A stretch of DNA of 64,000 nucleotides from Cucumis sativus. Taxonomy: Eukaryota > Streptophyta > Magnoliopsida > Cucurbitales > Cucurbitaceae. This document shows, one piece after another, positions 11,521 to 24,600 of the stretch. The DNA is taken from assembly GCF_000004075.3 (NCBI RefSeq), contig NC_026660.2:3968001-4032000 (forward strand), written 5' to 3'. Both the position numbers and the translations under genes were made by a program. How positions within the stretch are numbered: the first letter of the stretch is position 1; every line of letters begins with the position of its first letter. The notes beneath the pieces are model-generated. The model was not told the DNA's origin and searched no databases. It saw only the letters and a list, made by a program, of their open reading frames with translations.

Positions 11521-14500
11521 CTAAACAAAATCCTTAATGTTTTTATTTGAACTGTTGTTCAGGGACATTGAAGAAGAGTAGGGATCAGCGTCCGATAGCA
11601 TCTTCACTACCTCTCTCATCGAAGGGCGAAGTGATGGAAGCTTTGTTGTGCAAAGTACAGCAATCTTCAGGACCTTAATCATGTCATTTTGAATGGCTTC
11701 AGATGCAACTCTGATGTCTAGAAGCTTGAGGGCATGATCACGGTCATCAAGGTGTGTTGAAATCCAGTAGACTATATCTTTTCCTTCTCCGTATTCATCT
11801 TCTATTGGTCTCCTTCCAGTAATCAATTCTAATAGCACCACACCATAACTGTACACATCGCTTTTTTCTGAAACTTTTGGAGTGTATGCTAGCTCTGTAG
11901 AAGAAAATTGTTACTGGAATTAGCTCATCTTGTTTTCATGTTCAACTTGAATTCAGATAGTGTTAAACAACAAATATGATAAATTTGTATTTATAGAGCT
12001 TTTGATTGCTCCTTAGAAAAAAAGAAAGATGCCAAGTTGATCAGAATGGAATTACTAATATATGACTGTTTGGTTAAAATCTTGCGTTGCAAGAGGAAGA
12101 TCATTTTAATGTTTATCGGATACGTTTGCATCAAGTAAATCTCATGGTAATAAAAATAGGGAGGTTAACTGGAAAGATATAAAACTCACCAGGAGCAATA
12201 TAACCATGGGTGCCAGCAAGAGAGCTGTGCTCAGAAGCACTTTGAAACTGATCTGCAACTTTTGCAACCCCAAAATCCGCAATTTTTGGTTCATAATCTC
12301 CATCAAGAAGTATATTTGTTGATTTTATATCTCTATGAATTATAGGTGGTGAGCAATCATGGTGCAAGTAAGCAATCCCCCTTGCTGCTCCCAGTGCAAT
12401 CTTGTACCTCTGATACCAGTTCAACTCAGGCTGTCCACTTTTGATCTGTCTCTGAAGTGCTTCATACAGGTTGCCATTGGTCATGTATTCAAAAACTAGA
12501 TAACTTGAGCCTTCTCTCATTAAGCAGGCATAGAGCTTCAAGATGTTTCTATGCCTTATCTTCCCCAGAATCTCCATTTCTGCAGCCAAAACCTTCATTG
12601 CATCTCCTTTCCAGAGTTGTTTAACAGCCACTGTATAGCCATTTTTCTTGAGATCCAACCGATAAACTTTTCCTGTTCCTCCACTTCCTATCAAATTTTC
12701 TTCTTCAAAGCTGCATATTTCATCTGCATCGATTTCCACTTGATGGAATGATGCAATTTTCCATTGTGGAGCTCCTTGTCGGTCCCCTTCCCAACTGGCC
12801 TCTGGGTCAGTCTGACTGATCTTCAAGCAATTACAACTTACCAATGCTAGTCCTGCTAATACACAAACCAAGATGGAAACTATGATGCTGAAAAATAGAA
12901 TTTCATCATTAAGCACCCCTTTATGACTATTCTTTCCAGTACAAGTTACCAGGGTGGTATTTATCCTGTCTCTGTAGTTTTCATCAACACAAAGTTCTTT
13001 ATTGTCCAGAAATGCTTTGTCTCCACTCATTGCCAGAAGACTGGATGGAACTCTTCCGAACAGCTGATTTCCCGACAAATCAATCGAACTTAGTTTCATC
13101 TTCTCCAAAGATTCTGGGATTATACCTGAAAGTTTGTTGCTTGATAGGTTCAGGGAGTTCAAAGAACTGATTAATGAAAATGAAGATGGAATGCTACCAC
13201 TGAGAGAGTTTTGAGCAAAATTTACGTCCACAAGTCTTTCACAGTTACCGATCTCTAATGGGATTGATCCATTCAATGAATTTACTTCCAGGTGGAACGA
13301 TGAAAGTTGCCTCAGGAAACCAATTTCAGAAGGTATTTCTCCATTGAACTCGTTATTACTCAAATAGAGCCTCTCTAAATTTGTCAACTTGCCAAGCTCT
13401 GATGGAAGGTTACCTGAAAACTTATTGTTTGGCAAAACCAACTGGCTCAAGCTGGTAGATAAACCAATGTTTGGGGATATAATTCCAATGAATTCATTAT
13501 CACTAAAGTCAATCATTTTTGCATTAGGAAGAGCCCATACACCATCTGGAATGCTGCCAGACATTTGATTATTATTAATTCTGAATCTTTGCAGTGATTT
13601 GCACTCAGCTAAAGCAAATGGCAGCTCACCAGAAAATCTATTTTCCAGAGCAAGTAAGAACTCCAACTTCCTATTCTCACACAAGAACTGAGGAAAGCTC
13701 CCTGAAAATTGGTTCTCAGATATGTCAATACTGCTGAGCGGAGAAAATCTGCCAAAGTTCACTGGAAAGTCTCCAGAAAAATTGTTCCTATAGATTGAAA
13801 ATGCAATAAGGTTTTGCATATTTCCAAATCCTTCAGGAAGTTTTCCAGAGAAGTTGTTTTCATACAACTGAAAAACTACCAAATTCCTTAAGTTCCCAAC
13901 CTCTTCTGGCAACTGGCCATACAAACTATTAGCAGAAATATCAATTTCTTGTAGAAGGGTAAGGTTTGAAATCTCTGGTGGAATTTCTCCAGTCAACTTG
14001 TTAACAAACAGCTCAAGCTTATTCAGATTTTGCAACTTGGATATTGAGTTGGAGATTTTACCAGAAAGCTCGTTCCTTGAAAGATCCAATGTCTTTAATG
14101 CCTTCAATTCAAAGAGAGACTCTGGTATTTCCCCTCTCAATTGTGCATTTGCCAGATATAGCCAAGTTAAATTCTTCAAATTTCCAATAGATTCTGGTAT
14201 CTCACCAGCCTCAAACTCATTTTGACCAAGTCCTAGAGAAACCAATCCAGTTAAATTTCCAACCCAAATTGGGAATTGGCCTGAAAAGAAGTTGATTGAT
14301 AGATCTAGAACCTCCAATTTTCTTAGCTGAGAAAGATCAGGAATCCTCTTAACCATTTCATTATCAGTGAGATTCAATACTCTCAGATTGCTACAGTTGA
14401 TTAGTTGGTTGGGAAGCTCCCCAGAAATATGATTTGAGGCCAATGAAAGTGTTGTGAGCCATTGCAGAACAGAAATGGATGGAGAAATCTCACCAGAAAG

Positions 14501-14746
14501 CGACTTGTTTTCCAAGGAAATTTCTACAACTTTTCCGGAAGCCCGATCACAAGTAATCCCAGAGAATCCACAAGGGGATTCAGAATCAATCCAAGAATTA
14601 AGAAAACCTGTCGGGTCTTTGAGATTCTCTTTGAAACGAAGCAACGCTTGAGTCTCCGTTGGAAGAGGCATACTTGGAACAAAAAGACTCAAAATGAATA
14701 GGAGCATCAACAGGGAACGAAGAGGATAAACAGGGCACTTCTCCAT
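11521..14746 (-). CDS. CEPR2: LRR receptor-like kinase, CEP receptor 2 type
   Basis: Plasma-membrane receptor; the Arabidopsis counterpart perceives C-terminally encoded peptides in nitrogen-demand and root signalling. Two exons: 14746-12190 and 11894-11521 (2,931 nt, 976 aa; Arabidopsis CEPR2 is about 977). Signal peptide about 1-29; cap with CGFSGITC near 59-66; about 20 leucine-rich repeats to about 575; second Cys region near 586-602; membrane helix about 616-638; kinase about 685-960 with GSGGTGKVY, Lys709, HRD at 804-806 and DFG at 824-826 (an RD kinase). The intron splits a Glu codon right after GTHGYIAP, in the activation segment, and the second exon supplies kinase subdomains IX-XI. 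The C-terminal RPSMREVVKML and DADP match the family. Closest alternatives are CEPR1 and HAESA-like kinases; the CTTKLP.LRPSMREVV and ADQ/WKIASFHQ.E blocks favour CEPR2. Confidence 0.92.
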
Positions 14747-17700
14747 TAGAAATGAGACTAAAATGCCAACTCAAGGAGGTTAGGAATCCTCAGTATATGT
14801 ATGATCTAATCATGGATAGCTCCATTCTTGGCAGAGGATTGCTTGTTCTACAATCCAAACATCTAAAATCAGAGGAAAGGAAAAACAAATACTCCTCCCA
14901 AATCAGTCTGTGTTCAAGAAATAAACCAAAGAATGAAAACCAAAAAACAGCTGTGTAAGAGAGAGGATTATGTTAGGATGTCATTTTTGCCTCACCCAAG
15001 TGGATTTTTCTTCATAATTAGTAAATGATATTCATGATTAGTGGAAAAGAAGAAAGAGATTTACTTCAAAGCCACTCATAGCAAAACTATTGCTCATTAT
15101 GAAAGGAAAGTGGAAAGAACAAAGTTCGTATCATTCCATACATTGACATTATCATTTCAAAATTCAAAAAACAAAATCAAAAAACCTAAACTCAAATTTC
15201 AGATTCTTCCAATACTTTTTTATAGTGCCTTTTGATCTGTAAATCTTACCTGGAGAAAGTTGGTTCATCTCTCTATCATTTCCTCAGCCAGAAACTCATT
15301 ATATGCTCCATGACATCCTCAACTGACCATAAATTCTCACAAGTCTTAGTACCTTTCTTATTTATTTCAACAAACCTTTAACCTGTAGTTCTTTCTAGGA
15401 AGAACAGAAAGCTTTTGAAGGGAAAGTGATGGGGGTTTAATTTCTTGAGAAAGGAAGGTGTTTGGTCGTTGAGAAAATTGTAAGAAATTTTTTGAAGATT
15501 GTAGAAGAAATGAAAGGAAGTTATAAGTAGAAGTGAAGTTCCTTGGATATGCTACTCACTTTGGTGAAAAGTTACCATTATGAAAAAGAAGAGAAGCACT
15601 TGAAAGCCTAGAAGTGAGAGAAAGAAGAGATATGCAAAAACCGGTAAGGAAAACTTAAGCAAACAGAGAGAAAAAGGGTGAGACTGAAAGAGACCAACTT
15701 TGGTGACTTGTGAAGTGCCTTTGTATTGGTGAGAGAGAGAAAAAGAAAGAGACTACAAAAAGTAGAGAGTGAGAGAGAGAGAAAATTTATTCAATCAAAC
15801 TGCCACACCACAACCTGATTAGATGTAAATTCTAATCACCACCCGATACCAGTTGGATATAATCTTACGGTTTCTTTTTCATGTATTCAAACAATATAAA
15901 TTATAGTGTTAGCTACATTGTGTCGACTTCACCGAATACTTTCTCGGAACGAAGCGGATGAGAGAGAGATTATTTGGTCACAGTTTTGGAGGCTGATGGC
16001 TGATGGAGAAAGAGAGAAAGTGAACAAACTTTCTTTGGCTTCACATTTTTGGATAAAAACTTACAAATTCACTCCTCTTTTTGGTTCTTTCACTACAGAT
16101 GTAGAGTCTTTTGGATGTTATCAAGGGGGAGGGGGAGTGGAAGCATCAAGTTTTGGGATATAACAAAACAGTCAGCTTTTCTCATTTTTCGAAAACCCAA
16201 AGTTTCATTTTATTAATTAATTTTTTTACCCTCTCTTTCTTTCTTTCTTTCTTTCAGCCCAATCATTGAAGATACGATTTATTCTTATTCTACCCTTTTT
16301 TTTCTTCTTTATTTTATATTTTATTTTTCATAATTTAAATGTGTCAGGCTGGCTGGCAGGATTTCCAGAATTGGATAAAGAAATTTTGATAATTGGCAGG
16401 TAAGATTATTTATACTTCTTTGGAATTTTTTTTAAAAAAAAAATTGGAAAAGTTCTTAAAATATTAATTGTGACTTCAAATTTAGGCTTAGATTCTTTGT
16501 TTGGCAGTGAATGTTTATTATTCCTGATCATTCTCTATTTTGTTTTTTTATACGTTAATCCATGCATTTATTTTATTCATTTATTTAGAGCATATATTAT
16601 TTGAATTTAAAGTGACATGTAATGGTAGGTAAGTTGTTGGGTTTCATAACTAATAATTTTAAAAAAAAATGTTAGAATATTATTTTGGTAAATATACTTT
16701 CAATTGTCCTTAATATATTTTTTGAATTTATATTAAAATGATGTAGGTAACAATTTTTTCAAAAAAATAACAATAAATTACTTAAAAGACTAAATTTAGG
16801 ATTTATTTAAAGTATATGGATTAGATTTGAAAATTTTAAAGTATACATGAAAAGAGCTAAAACAAAATGTTTTAATTAAAAAAAAAACCGATAAAACAAA
16901 ATAAAGTATTTATAAAATTTTGCTATAATCTTTTATTTTTATTTTCAAGAAAAGATACACTCACGAGCTCAAAAGAAAGTCCTTGATGGTTAAAAGAAAA
17001 AGGTTGAACGTAAGGCCTAAGATGCACAAATTTGTAATTTTTATCTCCCAAGAAAAGAGCCATACCCCATTGGATTTTAAGCAATCTTTCTTGTCCCAAA
17101 GAAAAAAAAAAAAGAAATAAACAGAAATGACAGTCCCACTGCCTCTTTTACCATTTTCTGGAACTCTTACCTTTTTCAATTTCATTAATAAATAAATACA
17201 AAACAAAACAATTGATGTTCATGTGATGGGTAGATCTTTTTTTCAAATAAAAAAGATAGATTATTGGGATCTTAATAATTAACCTTCCTTTTTTTTCTTT
17301 AGTTCAAAACAAGTTTTGATATGTTGGGATAAGATAGAAGGAAGTTAGGAATTCGTTTGCCTGCGTTTGAGTTATACCTTGGAAGTAAATTTGAAGAAAA
17401 TAAAATTGCATTTTTAAAGTGTAGTGTTTAAAATTATAGAGAAAGTCTAGGAATTAGAAAAAGGGTGCTTAGAATTCTTGTTAGCGTAACAACATTTGTA
17501 AGAGTGAGGAATTAGCAAAGAATATCATATCGATTACCACCTAGTTAAAATTATTTTAAGCACTAAATATTTAGTATTTGGATATTTTTTCGGCCACTGT
17601 TTTAGTTGAAAAACAACATGACAATCAATGTTTACATAAGTCTTCATTAAAGGAGTTGACCAAAAGTAAGTGAAATAAAGTTCAAATATATATATATAGG

Positions 17701-20600
17701 TCAGTCTTAGTATAGAAAATAAATTCACTTTTAAATGTTGTTCATAGAAATCAATGTTTGTATTAAATAATAGATATTGCTTTCTATTCAAATAATTAAA
17801 ATACATAATCTTAAAGGATATATCATATAATATAAAAGAATAATAAAAAAAAAACATACCTAAAAATGATATTTTAAAATATTGTGATATATCATAGATT
17901 AATGGTGATATTTTGCTGTAAATATTTTATCTAATATAATTTTTCATAATTATAAGCATACTTTTAAGTTTTAGTGTCTTATCACGTACACAATTTGATA
18001 GTTTATGATTATTTTTACTTCTTAATCTTTTTTCTTTAAAATAGAAAAATTATCAAACTATTTACATTTGAGAGAACAAAATCAATAAGAAATAAAACTC
18101 ATTATACTTAATTTTTTTTTATTTTTTATGAACAAATATTCTATTTTTGACAATTTTTTCTATCTTTTTCTTTAAACGAAGATATTTAATTAAAATGAAA
18201 AAAATAGTAGAAATTAACTATTTTAATTTTTAAAAAGACAAATAAACGAAGAATAATTGGAAGTGGATCTTTGCTAATTTTCTTTGGAGAATCTCTCGAC
18301 CATGTCCCCCACAAAATTTAATGAAAAATTGTGTGGAACCAAAGAATTAAATGGAGGGTAGGAGATGAGAAGTTGTCCCACCATTAACATCCCTACCTAT
18401 ATGTTTATTCAAATGGACTAAACATGGTTTCTCTTAGTATATATTTTTATATTTCTATCAAAGCTCAAATAAGAACAAATTGGATTACATAAACAAAATC
18501 TTAAGAACTTTAAAACCAAATTAAATATAATAAAGTTATTTAAACCTAGACTAACACAAGAAAGAAGAGAAAAAAAATGGTTTGTTTATGAGTAAGCATC
18601 CATTAATTAAAGCATCCTTAAAATCAAGGTTTGATCCTCAAATCTCATACTAATTTTTTTTTTTTTTTTTTGCATTATATTTTGTTTGTTCTTTTCTTTT
18701 ACTTATTACAATTGGTAAAACTCCAACAAACTATTTCACTTTTTACTCCAAAGTAAATGTTAAATGAAAATGAAATTCACTTTTTGTTTGGTTGTACGAG
18801 CTCGAGGGTTTCATTCTTACCGAGCATTAGTTTTATAATTTTATCAAACTTCTTCTCTTGTAGACCCCAATAACTCATAATCTTATCGGCCATTTCATTC
18901 ACTATTCTACTCATTGCCTCAAACACTCCAAGTGACAAAAGTTATGTTTAAAAGTGTAAAAAATGATACGTTAACTTAGTTTTAAGAGACTAAATTCATG
19001 TTCAATAGTAGTTTTGAATATGATAAAAGTGATTTTAACAATTTCAAAACCATTTTCAACATGCACTTAACATTTACGAGAGTAACAATTATCCAAATGG
19101 AAATTTTATTGGCCAACCTGCACATAGTTTAGACAGTTTATACATACATTTCCAATAACAAAAAGTGAAAAGCTTGAATCTCCCAATTACCTCACACGTT
19201 GAACTAATAAAAACTCGCGGATATTTTCTCTTTTGTGGGTTTGGGTTTTTTTTTTTTTTCTTTCGTGGAAGAGGACAACAATTAGAGGAGAGGACAAAAT
19301 AAATGAGGGGCACATGGGTTCCACAAATGACCCATTACCTATTGTCATTAGGTGAAAGAAAGAGAATGGGCAGCCCATCAACATCCCTTCATTTGCTACA
19401 AATACACACTCTCTATTTCAAAATGCACCCATTCTTTTTGGCCAAATTGGACCCCAACTTTTCTTTTCTTTTCTTTTTTATCTTTAAATTTCAATTAACA
19501 ACTCATACATTTCATCTCTTCTCTCATCATTTACCCCTTTGGCCGACACAAAACAACACACAATTTATGACACTTTATAATATATATATATACTATTGTG
19601 TATTTGTAAGCTTGTGATTGAAGTAATATATATAAGAAGGTGATGAAAAGAAACCCACTAAAGAAATAAAAAGGAAAAAAAAGATAAAGTGATTGCGACT
19701 CACAAGGAGGAAGAAGTAGAAGATCTACGTGTTCATGAACTTCTTTTTCTCTACAAGAGAAAAGTGATTATAGTTTTTGATGATTGAGACATTGGTTTAA
19801 TTCTATACCAATAATCATGGTTTTCTTGAGGATTTACCAAAAATATTTCAATTGGTTGAGTTTAAAGTGTTTTTTTTAAAAATAAATATATGATTGAATC
19901 TTTAGCTCGAGTTTGAAAAAGAACATAGTGAAGAAAATGAATCAAAGGTGAAAATACTGTAAAGGAAATGGAATGTTTGAGTATGCTTTTGAATAAGAAA
20001 TCCATCTAATTAGCACAAATTAAGTCCAACATTGGAAAGATAAATAACCTAATACCCTATGTGCATTCACCACAAAATGCTTATCACGTGGAAGAAAAAG
20101 TATTTTTTAATTAAACAAGTGGACCAAACAATTGAGGATAGACTAAATCATTCTTATCTTGATTGATAGACTAACTAGCTATCAAATAGTACACTACTTT
20201 GTCCATATACTTGAGCACTCTTGCTATATAGCAAGGCTATCTACCTTGTTATATATGAGAACACCCAATACCATGAAAAGAAACACCTCTCCATACAAAA
20301 TATATTAGTCTTAACAGTCTTAACATCTTGTTTGTTTGAAATTATCTTTGTTGCAACAAAATTTATTTTGTCCCTTGGGAGGATTTAGATTGCTTGAAAC
20401 AAAAATCAGATGAACTAATATTTTCTTTAGTTGTACACAATTTTAAGAGAAAATGGTTGTATGGTTCATATATGTGTCGGTAATCTGCCATAACAATGTC
20501 CTCTGCCTGCATGATCTCCATGACCTAAGGCCCCAGAATGCACATCCTCCACCTAACCAACATCACAGGTAAGGAAGAGTAAGAGATAGGAGGAGACTAC
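14747..20600. other. Intergenic, very AT-rich; no gene seen
   Basis: Left part is the CEPR2 upstream region. Simple repeats: GA tracts near 15730-15785, CTTT repeat near 16229-16255, poly-T at 18654-18671. Short open frames (for example 15906-16163 +, 17534-17857 -, 19303-19617 +) have low-complexity, Phe/Leu/Lys-rich translations without family resemblance and no splice continuation that I could find. Nothing else is supported. Confidence 0.6.
15560..15800 (-). promoter_or_regulatory. Probable CT-rich leader / promoter zone of CEPR2
   Basis: Read on the minus strand, this interval is a string of CT and CTTT tracts (GAGAGAGA on the plus strand near 15730 and 15770), typical of plant 5' leaders. 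It sits about 0.8-1 kb before the CEPR2 ATG. A leader intron between here and 14746 is possible but I could not fix its borders. Inference only. Confidence 0.3.
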
Positions 20601-21600
20601 CAGTAGTCTTGGATTTCAACAAAATATTAGAAGTGCAGTCATCCTATATCAGAAATGTTCAAGGAAGTCATGATGAGCTCTAAACACAATAAAAGAAGCT
20701 CATGTATTTTGTTTTAAAAGGACTCCAATAAAAAGCACTTTAAGCTTGAGTATGTTGAATTTTACTTCAATCACTTTTCTATTCTCTAGTTTGAGGGTGA
20801 GATTAAACGACGTGTAATACAAAGGCTTTGAAAGAGTGCTCGAGATGAAGAGAGAAATTTATTATGTGTTATCGTAACAATTTTTCACATTATATAATTT
20901 TTTTCGACTTGTGATTTTTCCTTTGGTTAGGAGTTTTTCCACATTAGTTTTCATGTTTTCAAATTATTGTTGTTTTTCTATTTATTCCCCACGATAAAAA
21001 TGAGGAGTTTTTTTTTTAAAAAAAAAACAAATAGTATCAGGAAACTCAGTAGTTTCCTAAATTTTCTTCGCATTCTTTGTTGTCGCAGCATTGTCTTACC
21101 TTCCACATCAAAATAGATTTCTTGAAACAGATAAAAGATATTGTGAATTGTTAACATTTTGCAATTTTACTAGGAAGTAAAATATATATGTCAAGCTTTA
21201 TAAGTGAAGTAAAATTTGATGTAGAGAAATTTGATGGGCGAATCAACTTCGGTTGTGACAAGTACAAGTCAATGATGTATTAATACACAATCTGGAACAA
21301 AGGCCTTGAAAGAAAGATCAGGAGTGGTACTCCTAAATAGTTAAGTGGTGATGGCGATTCAAGAGAATCTGTCGTGATTCCATTGGTTTAAGATGACGAA
21401 CTTGAGCATTAAAGGTTGTGAGGAAATGGATATGGGAGTTACAAATGCAATCAAGCTAAATTTGTTTAAAAATGTTATTGTGAATGTGCATGAAATTCTA
21501 ATAGCCAAAGTGCTTTGGAATAAGCTTTAAGTGATGCATCTCTCAAATCGATTTTGTACCTAAAAAAGCCGTTGATGACAGTGGAAGGTAAAATAATTTT
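20600..21600 (+). mobile_element. Copia (Ty1) retrotransposon relic: LTR tail, primer site, gag
   Basis: From about 20880 to 21029 the sequence has the feel of a Copia LTR end (GTGATTTTTCCTTT, GGAGTTTTTCCACATTAG, then AACA at 21026-21029). TAGTATCAGG at 21032-21041 resembles the TGGTATCAGA primer-binding site for initiator Met-tRNA. An ATG at 21188 opens a gag-like reading: FDVEKFDGRINFG, then, past stops, SGDGDSRESVVIPLV and, at 21447-21530, AIKLNLFKNVIVNVHEI followed by AKVLWNKL, a classic Copia gag core. Several stops show it is dead. No protease, integrase or RT follows, so it is truncated. A left LTR boundary near 20753 (TGTTGAAT) is a guess. Confidence 0.65.
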
Positions 21601-24600
21601 ATATCATATGAGTATTATGAATATCATCATTTCTGAGCTGGAAGTAATCAAAGTGAGATAGATGATGAAAATGACTAATATATGATCGAAAACCCTAACT
21701 TTGAAAACTAAGAACCACATTGACAAACCCCCCAATATCAAATTCTAAAATCTCCACATCAATTTGACAACAATCCAAAAAAAATGACTAAAATTGAACT
21801 ATCTTTGAACAGAAGACCAAGAGATAAAATTCAAGGTATGAACACTCTACAAACAAGATAATCAAACTAATACTAGCCGTGATTTAAAATCCTTGTTTTC
21901 CACATCGAATCTTTCGTTCATAAAGTATGAAAATATTTGAAAACGACTCAAAATAAATAAGAAAGAAAAAAGTAGTGTAATTTTTAAAAAAAGAAAAAGT
22001 GATATTCTAGAAGAAATGGAAGAGAGAGGACGTACGGAAAAAAGAAAAAAGGAAAAGGGAGCGGCGCGTGAAGTAGAGTCGGAGAAAGAGGAGGCGCGTG
22101 CATGTCAGTTGGCACGTTGATGAATGAAAAAGGTAATAACTAATAATAGAGAGGTTGGCTAAGAACATTAATAATATTGAGGAAGTAGCAATCCAATATC
22201 ACATGTAGCCTCGTCGCTTTCACAATCCCATTCCCACTCAAATCATCTCTAAAACCCTATCTCTTTTTATTTTCTCACACTCCTCATCACTATATCTTTC
22301 AAACAAATAAAATACAATCTAATTCAACCAAAATTAGGTCTTCATCTTTTCCTTTCTTTTCTTCCAAGTTTTATAGCTAAGTTTTATCTTCGTTTCTGGA
22401 TGTGACCGTGAGATCAAAGTTTAAGATATTGTGGTGGAATTTGATTGTCTCTGCGTTGTTATTTTGTTTAATGATGATGATCTGGATCTTACTAAAATGT
22501 CCTTTTCTCATTTATGGGGCAAAATCTTTTACTTTAGATCTCCATGTCATTTATTTTTTCTATGTAAGGCGTTGTTACAATTTTTGGCTCCCTTGCTTGT
22601 GCATTGCCCATTGGGTATTGTAGAAGTTTTTGTATTTGCTACTTCTTTTTGCTTGGTTTGTGTCTATTGACGTTGTTTATTGTGCTAAAAAGTTTTAGTG
22701 TATAATTTAAACAAAGTTTTTTTAAAAAAAGAAATAAATAAAACAAACAAATTATTTGTCCTTCATTTAAAAAACCAAATTCATTATCTTTAATTTTTCT
22801 ATCGATTGTAAATATTGTGACAATAAACAAACGAGTTTGTGTAAGAGATATAAATAATCAACTATCAACACAAAGGTAATTTGAGCACAAATTCGGTAAA
22901 TTAGAAATTCATTGCCTTAATTTTTACTTGAAAGGATGTTGACTTATTATGTTGATATTTTGACGACCCGTTTGAATTGACTTAAAGAAAAAAAATTATT
23001 TTTATTTAAACCCTTTTGATAAAAACTATTTAAAATATAATTCAAAAGTTATTTTGAGTAATTGTCACACACTATAATCTTTTTCAAAATGACTTGTTTT
23101 TTAAATTACACGCTTGTAAACGTGTTATCCCAAAAACATCATAAATATTCTTTGATCGGCTAATTCTACACATTCAATTAAGATATAAGACAATACTTTG
23201 AATTTCGTAAAAACGATTAATCGTACATTTAATTTACATACTTTCGAATTTATGTATAAATTTATAGATTTTAAGAGGCATAGTTAAAGTAGTTTTTTTA
23301 ATTTTCAATTTTATTCATGTATCATGTGTCCGTCTCCTTAAACTTTATAGAATATATAATATCATTCGTAAAGAAACGTCACAACCAAAGTTTCTCTCTA
23401 TAGATTTTGAATTGAAAACGAGGGAAAAATACTCTCTGAAAATATCTTTTCAAATCAAACAACAATATTCACATGAAGTCAAAATTGGTAAAGCATGATC
23501 GAGTTAAAATTTTAATGAAAAATGGCTCTCTCAATGTTAATGAAATATGACCCAACAGAGGCCCCAGTTCCTTGTATCATTTTCTTTTATCAATCGTCAA
23601 AATAGATATCAAGTATGCTACATTGTATTAGCACTTTATTAGTTTGTTTAGACACCCATTTCAAATTATTCTCTTCAACTTTAGTGGTATATGTATCAAC
23701 ATTTTCAAATTATTGTTAGTGGAGACATTTCTTTCAACGTGATATAGATATAGATGTGGTAGGAATGATGCTATATGATACGACTACTCCAAGATAGACT
23801 CATACATTCAACTTCTAATCCATATTAGTTTACATCAATACTGTGTTCATCAATAATACACATCTCACCTTGTTGATTATATACAATGAACTATAGTGGA
23901 TCCACCAAATAAATCAAATGTATACATTCAATTATCCATTTTAACCATAACAAAGTTGCTTATTTTATGTGTTGATCCAACTACTTATTGTTAAATTTAA
24001 ATTGACAAATTTTCTTTTCTTTTCTGTTTTTTAAAAACAAAAAACATAAAACAAATAGATTACCAAACATGCATTTCAACCTTTATATCGTAACATGGTG
24101 AGAATACTTTGATATCCAACATTTTGTTAGTGAGATATTTTAGTAGGTCAAACGAGTCTAATCTTTTTTACTATTTATGTAAATATAAAAGTTAGATGTA
24201 ATTGCATATAGACTAACAATTTTATATTAATTAATTACACACGTATAACAATGTTTATTGATGATAGACACTATCATCAATAGACTCTTGCTAATGATAT
24301 TATCTATCACTGGTAGGCTCATAACAACGACATAGTATATATTGATAAACTTTAAAAGTTCAATCTAAACTTTGTCATATTTGAAAATTCTTTTGCATTT
24401 GTATTGCATTTCCAAACACACTTTAGACCATATAAATATTTGCAACTATCCCAAAATTTAATTACCCATTATTCAAACTCACTATTTAGATTTGGACATT
24501 CATCTAAATATCTTCAGTTTAGCAAAAACTACTCGAACAGTTTCAAGTATTAGTAGATATAGCACGTTGCAAAAAGTTATAGATATAACAAAATTTAGAT

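Noticed and set aside
17534..17857. 107-codon minus-strand open frame
   Set aside because: Low-complexity Tyr/Phe/Leu-rich translation of AT-rich DNA, no similarity or splice continuation.
19303..19617. 104-codon plus-strand open frame
   Set aside because: Phe/His/Leu-rich translation of CT-rich DNA; no recognisable domain and lies in promoter-like sequence.
20460..20580. Region with a TGCATGATCTCCATG segment considered as a microRNA (miR167-like) precursor
   Set aside because: Compared with remembered plant microRNAs the match is too poor and I see no extended hairpin.
22402..22670. Two overlapping hydrophobic plus-strand open frames
   Set aside because: No family resemblance; kept only as a possible non-coding leader.
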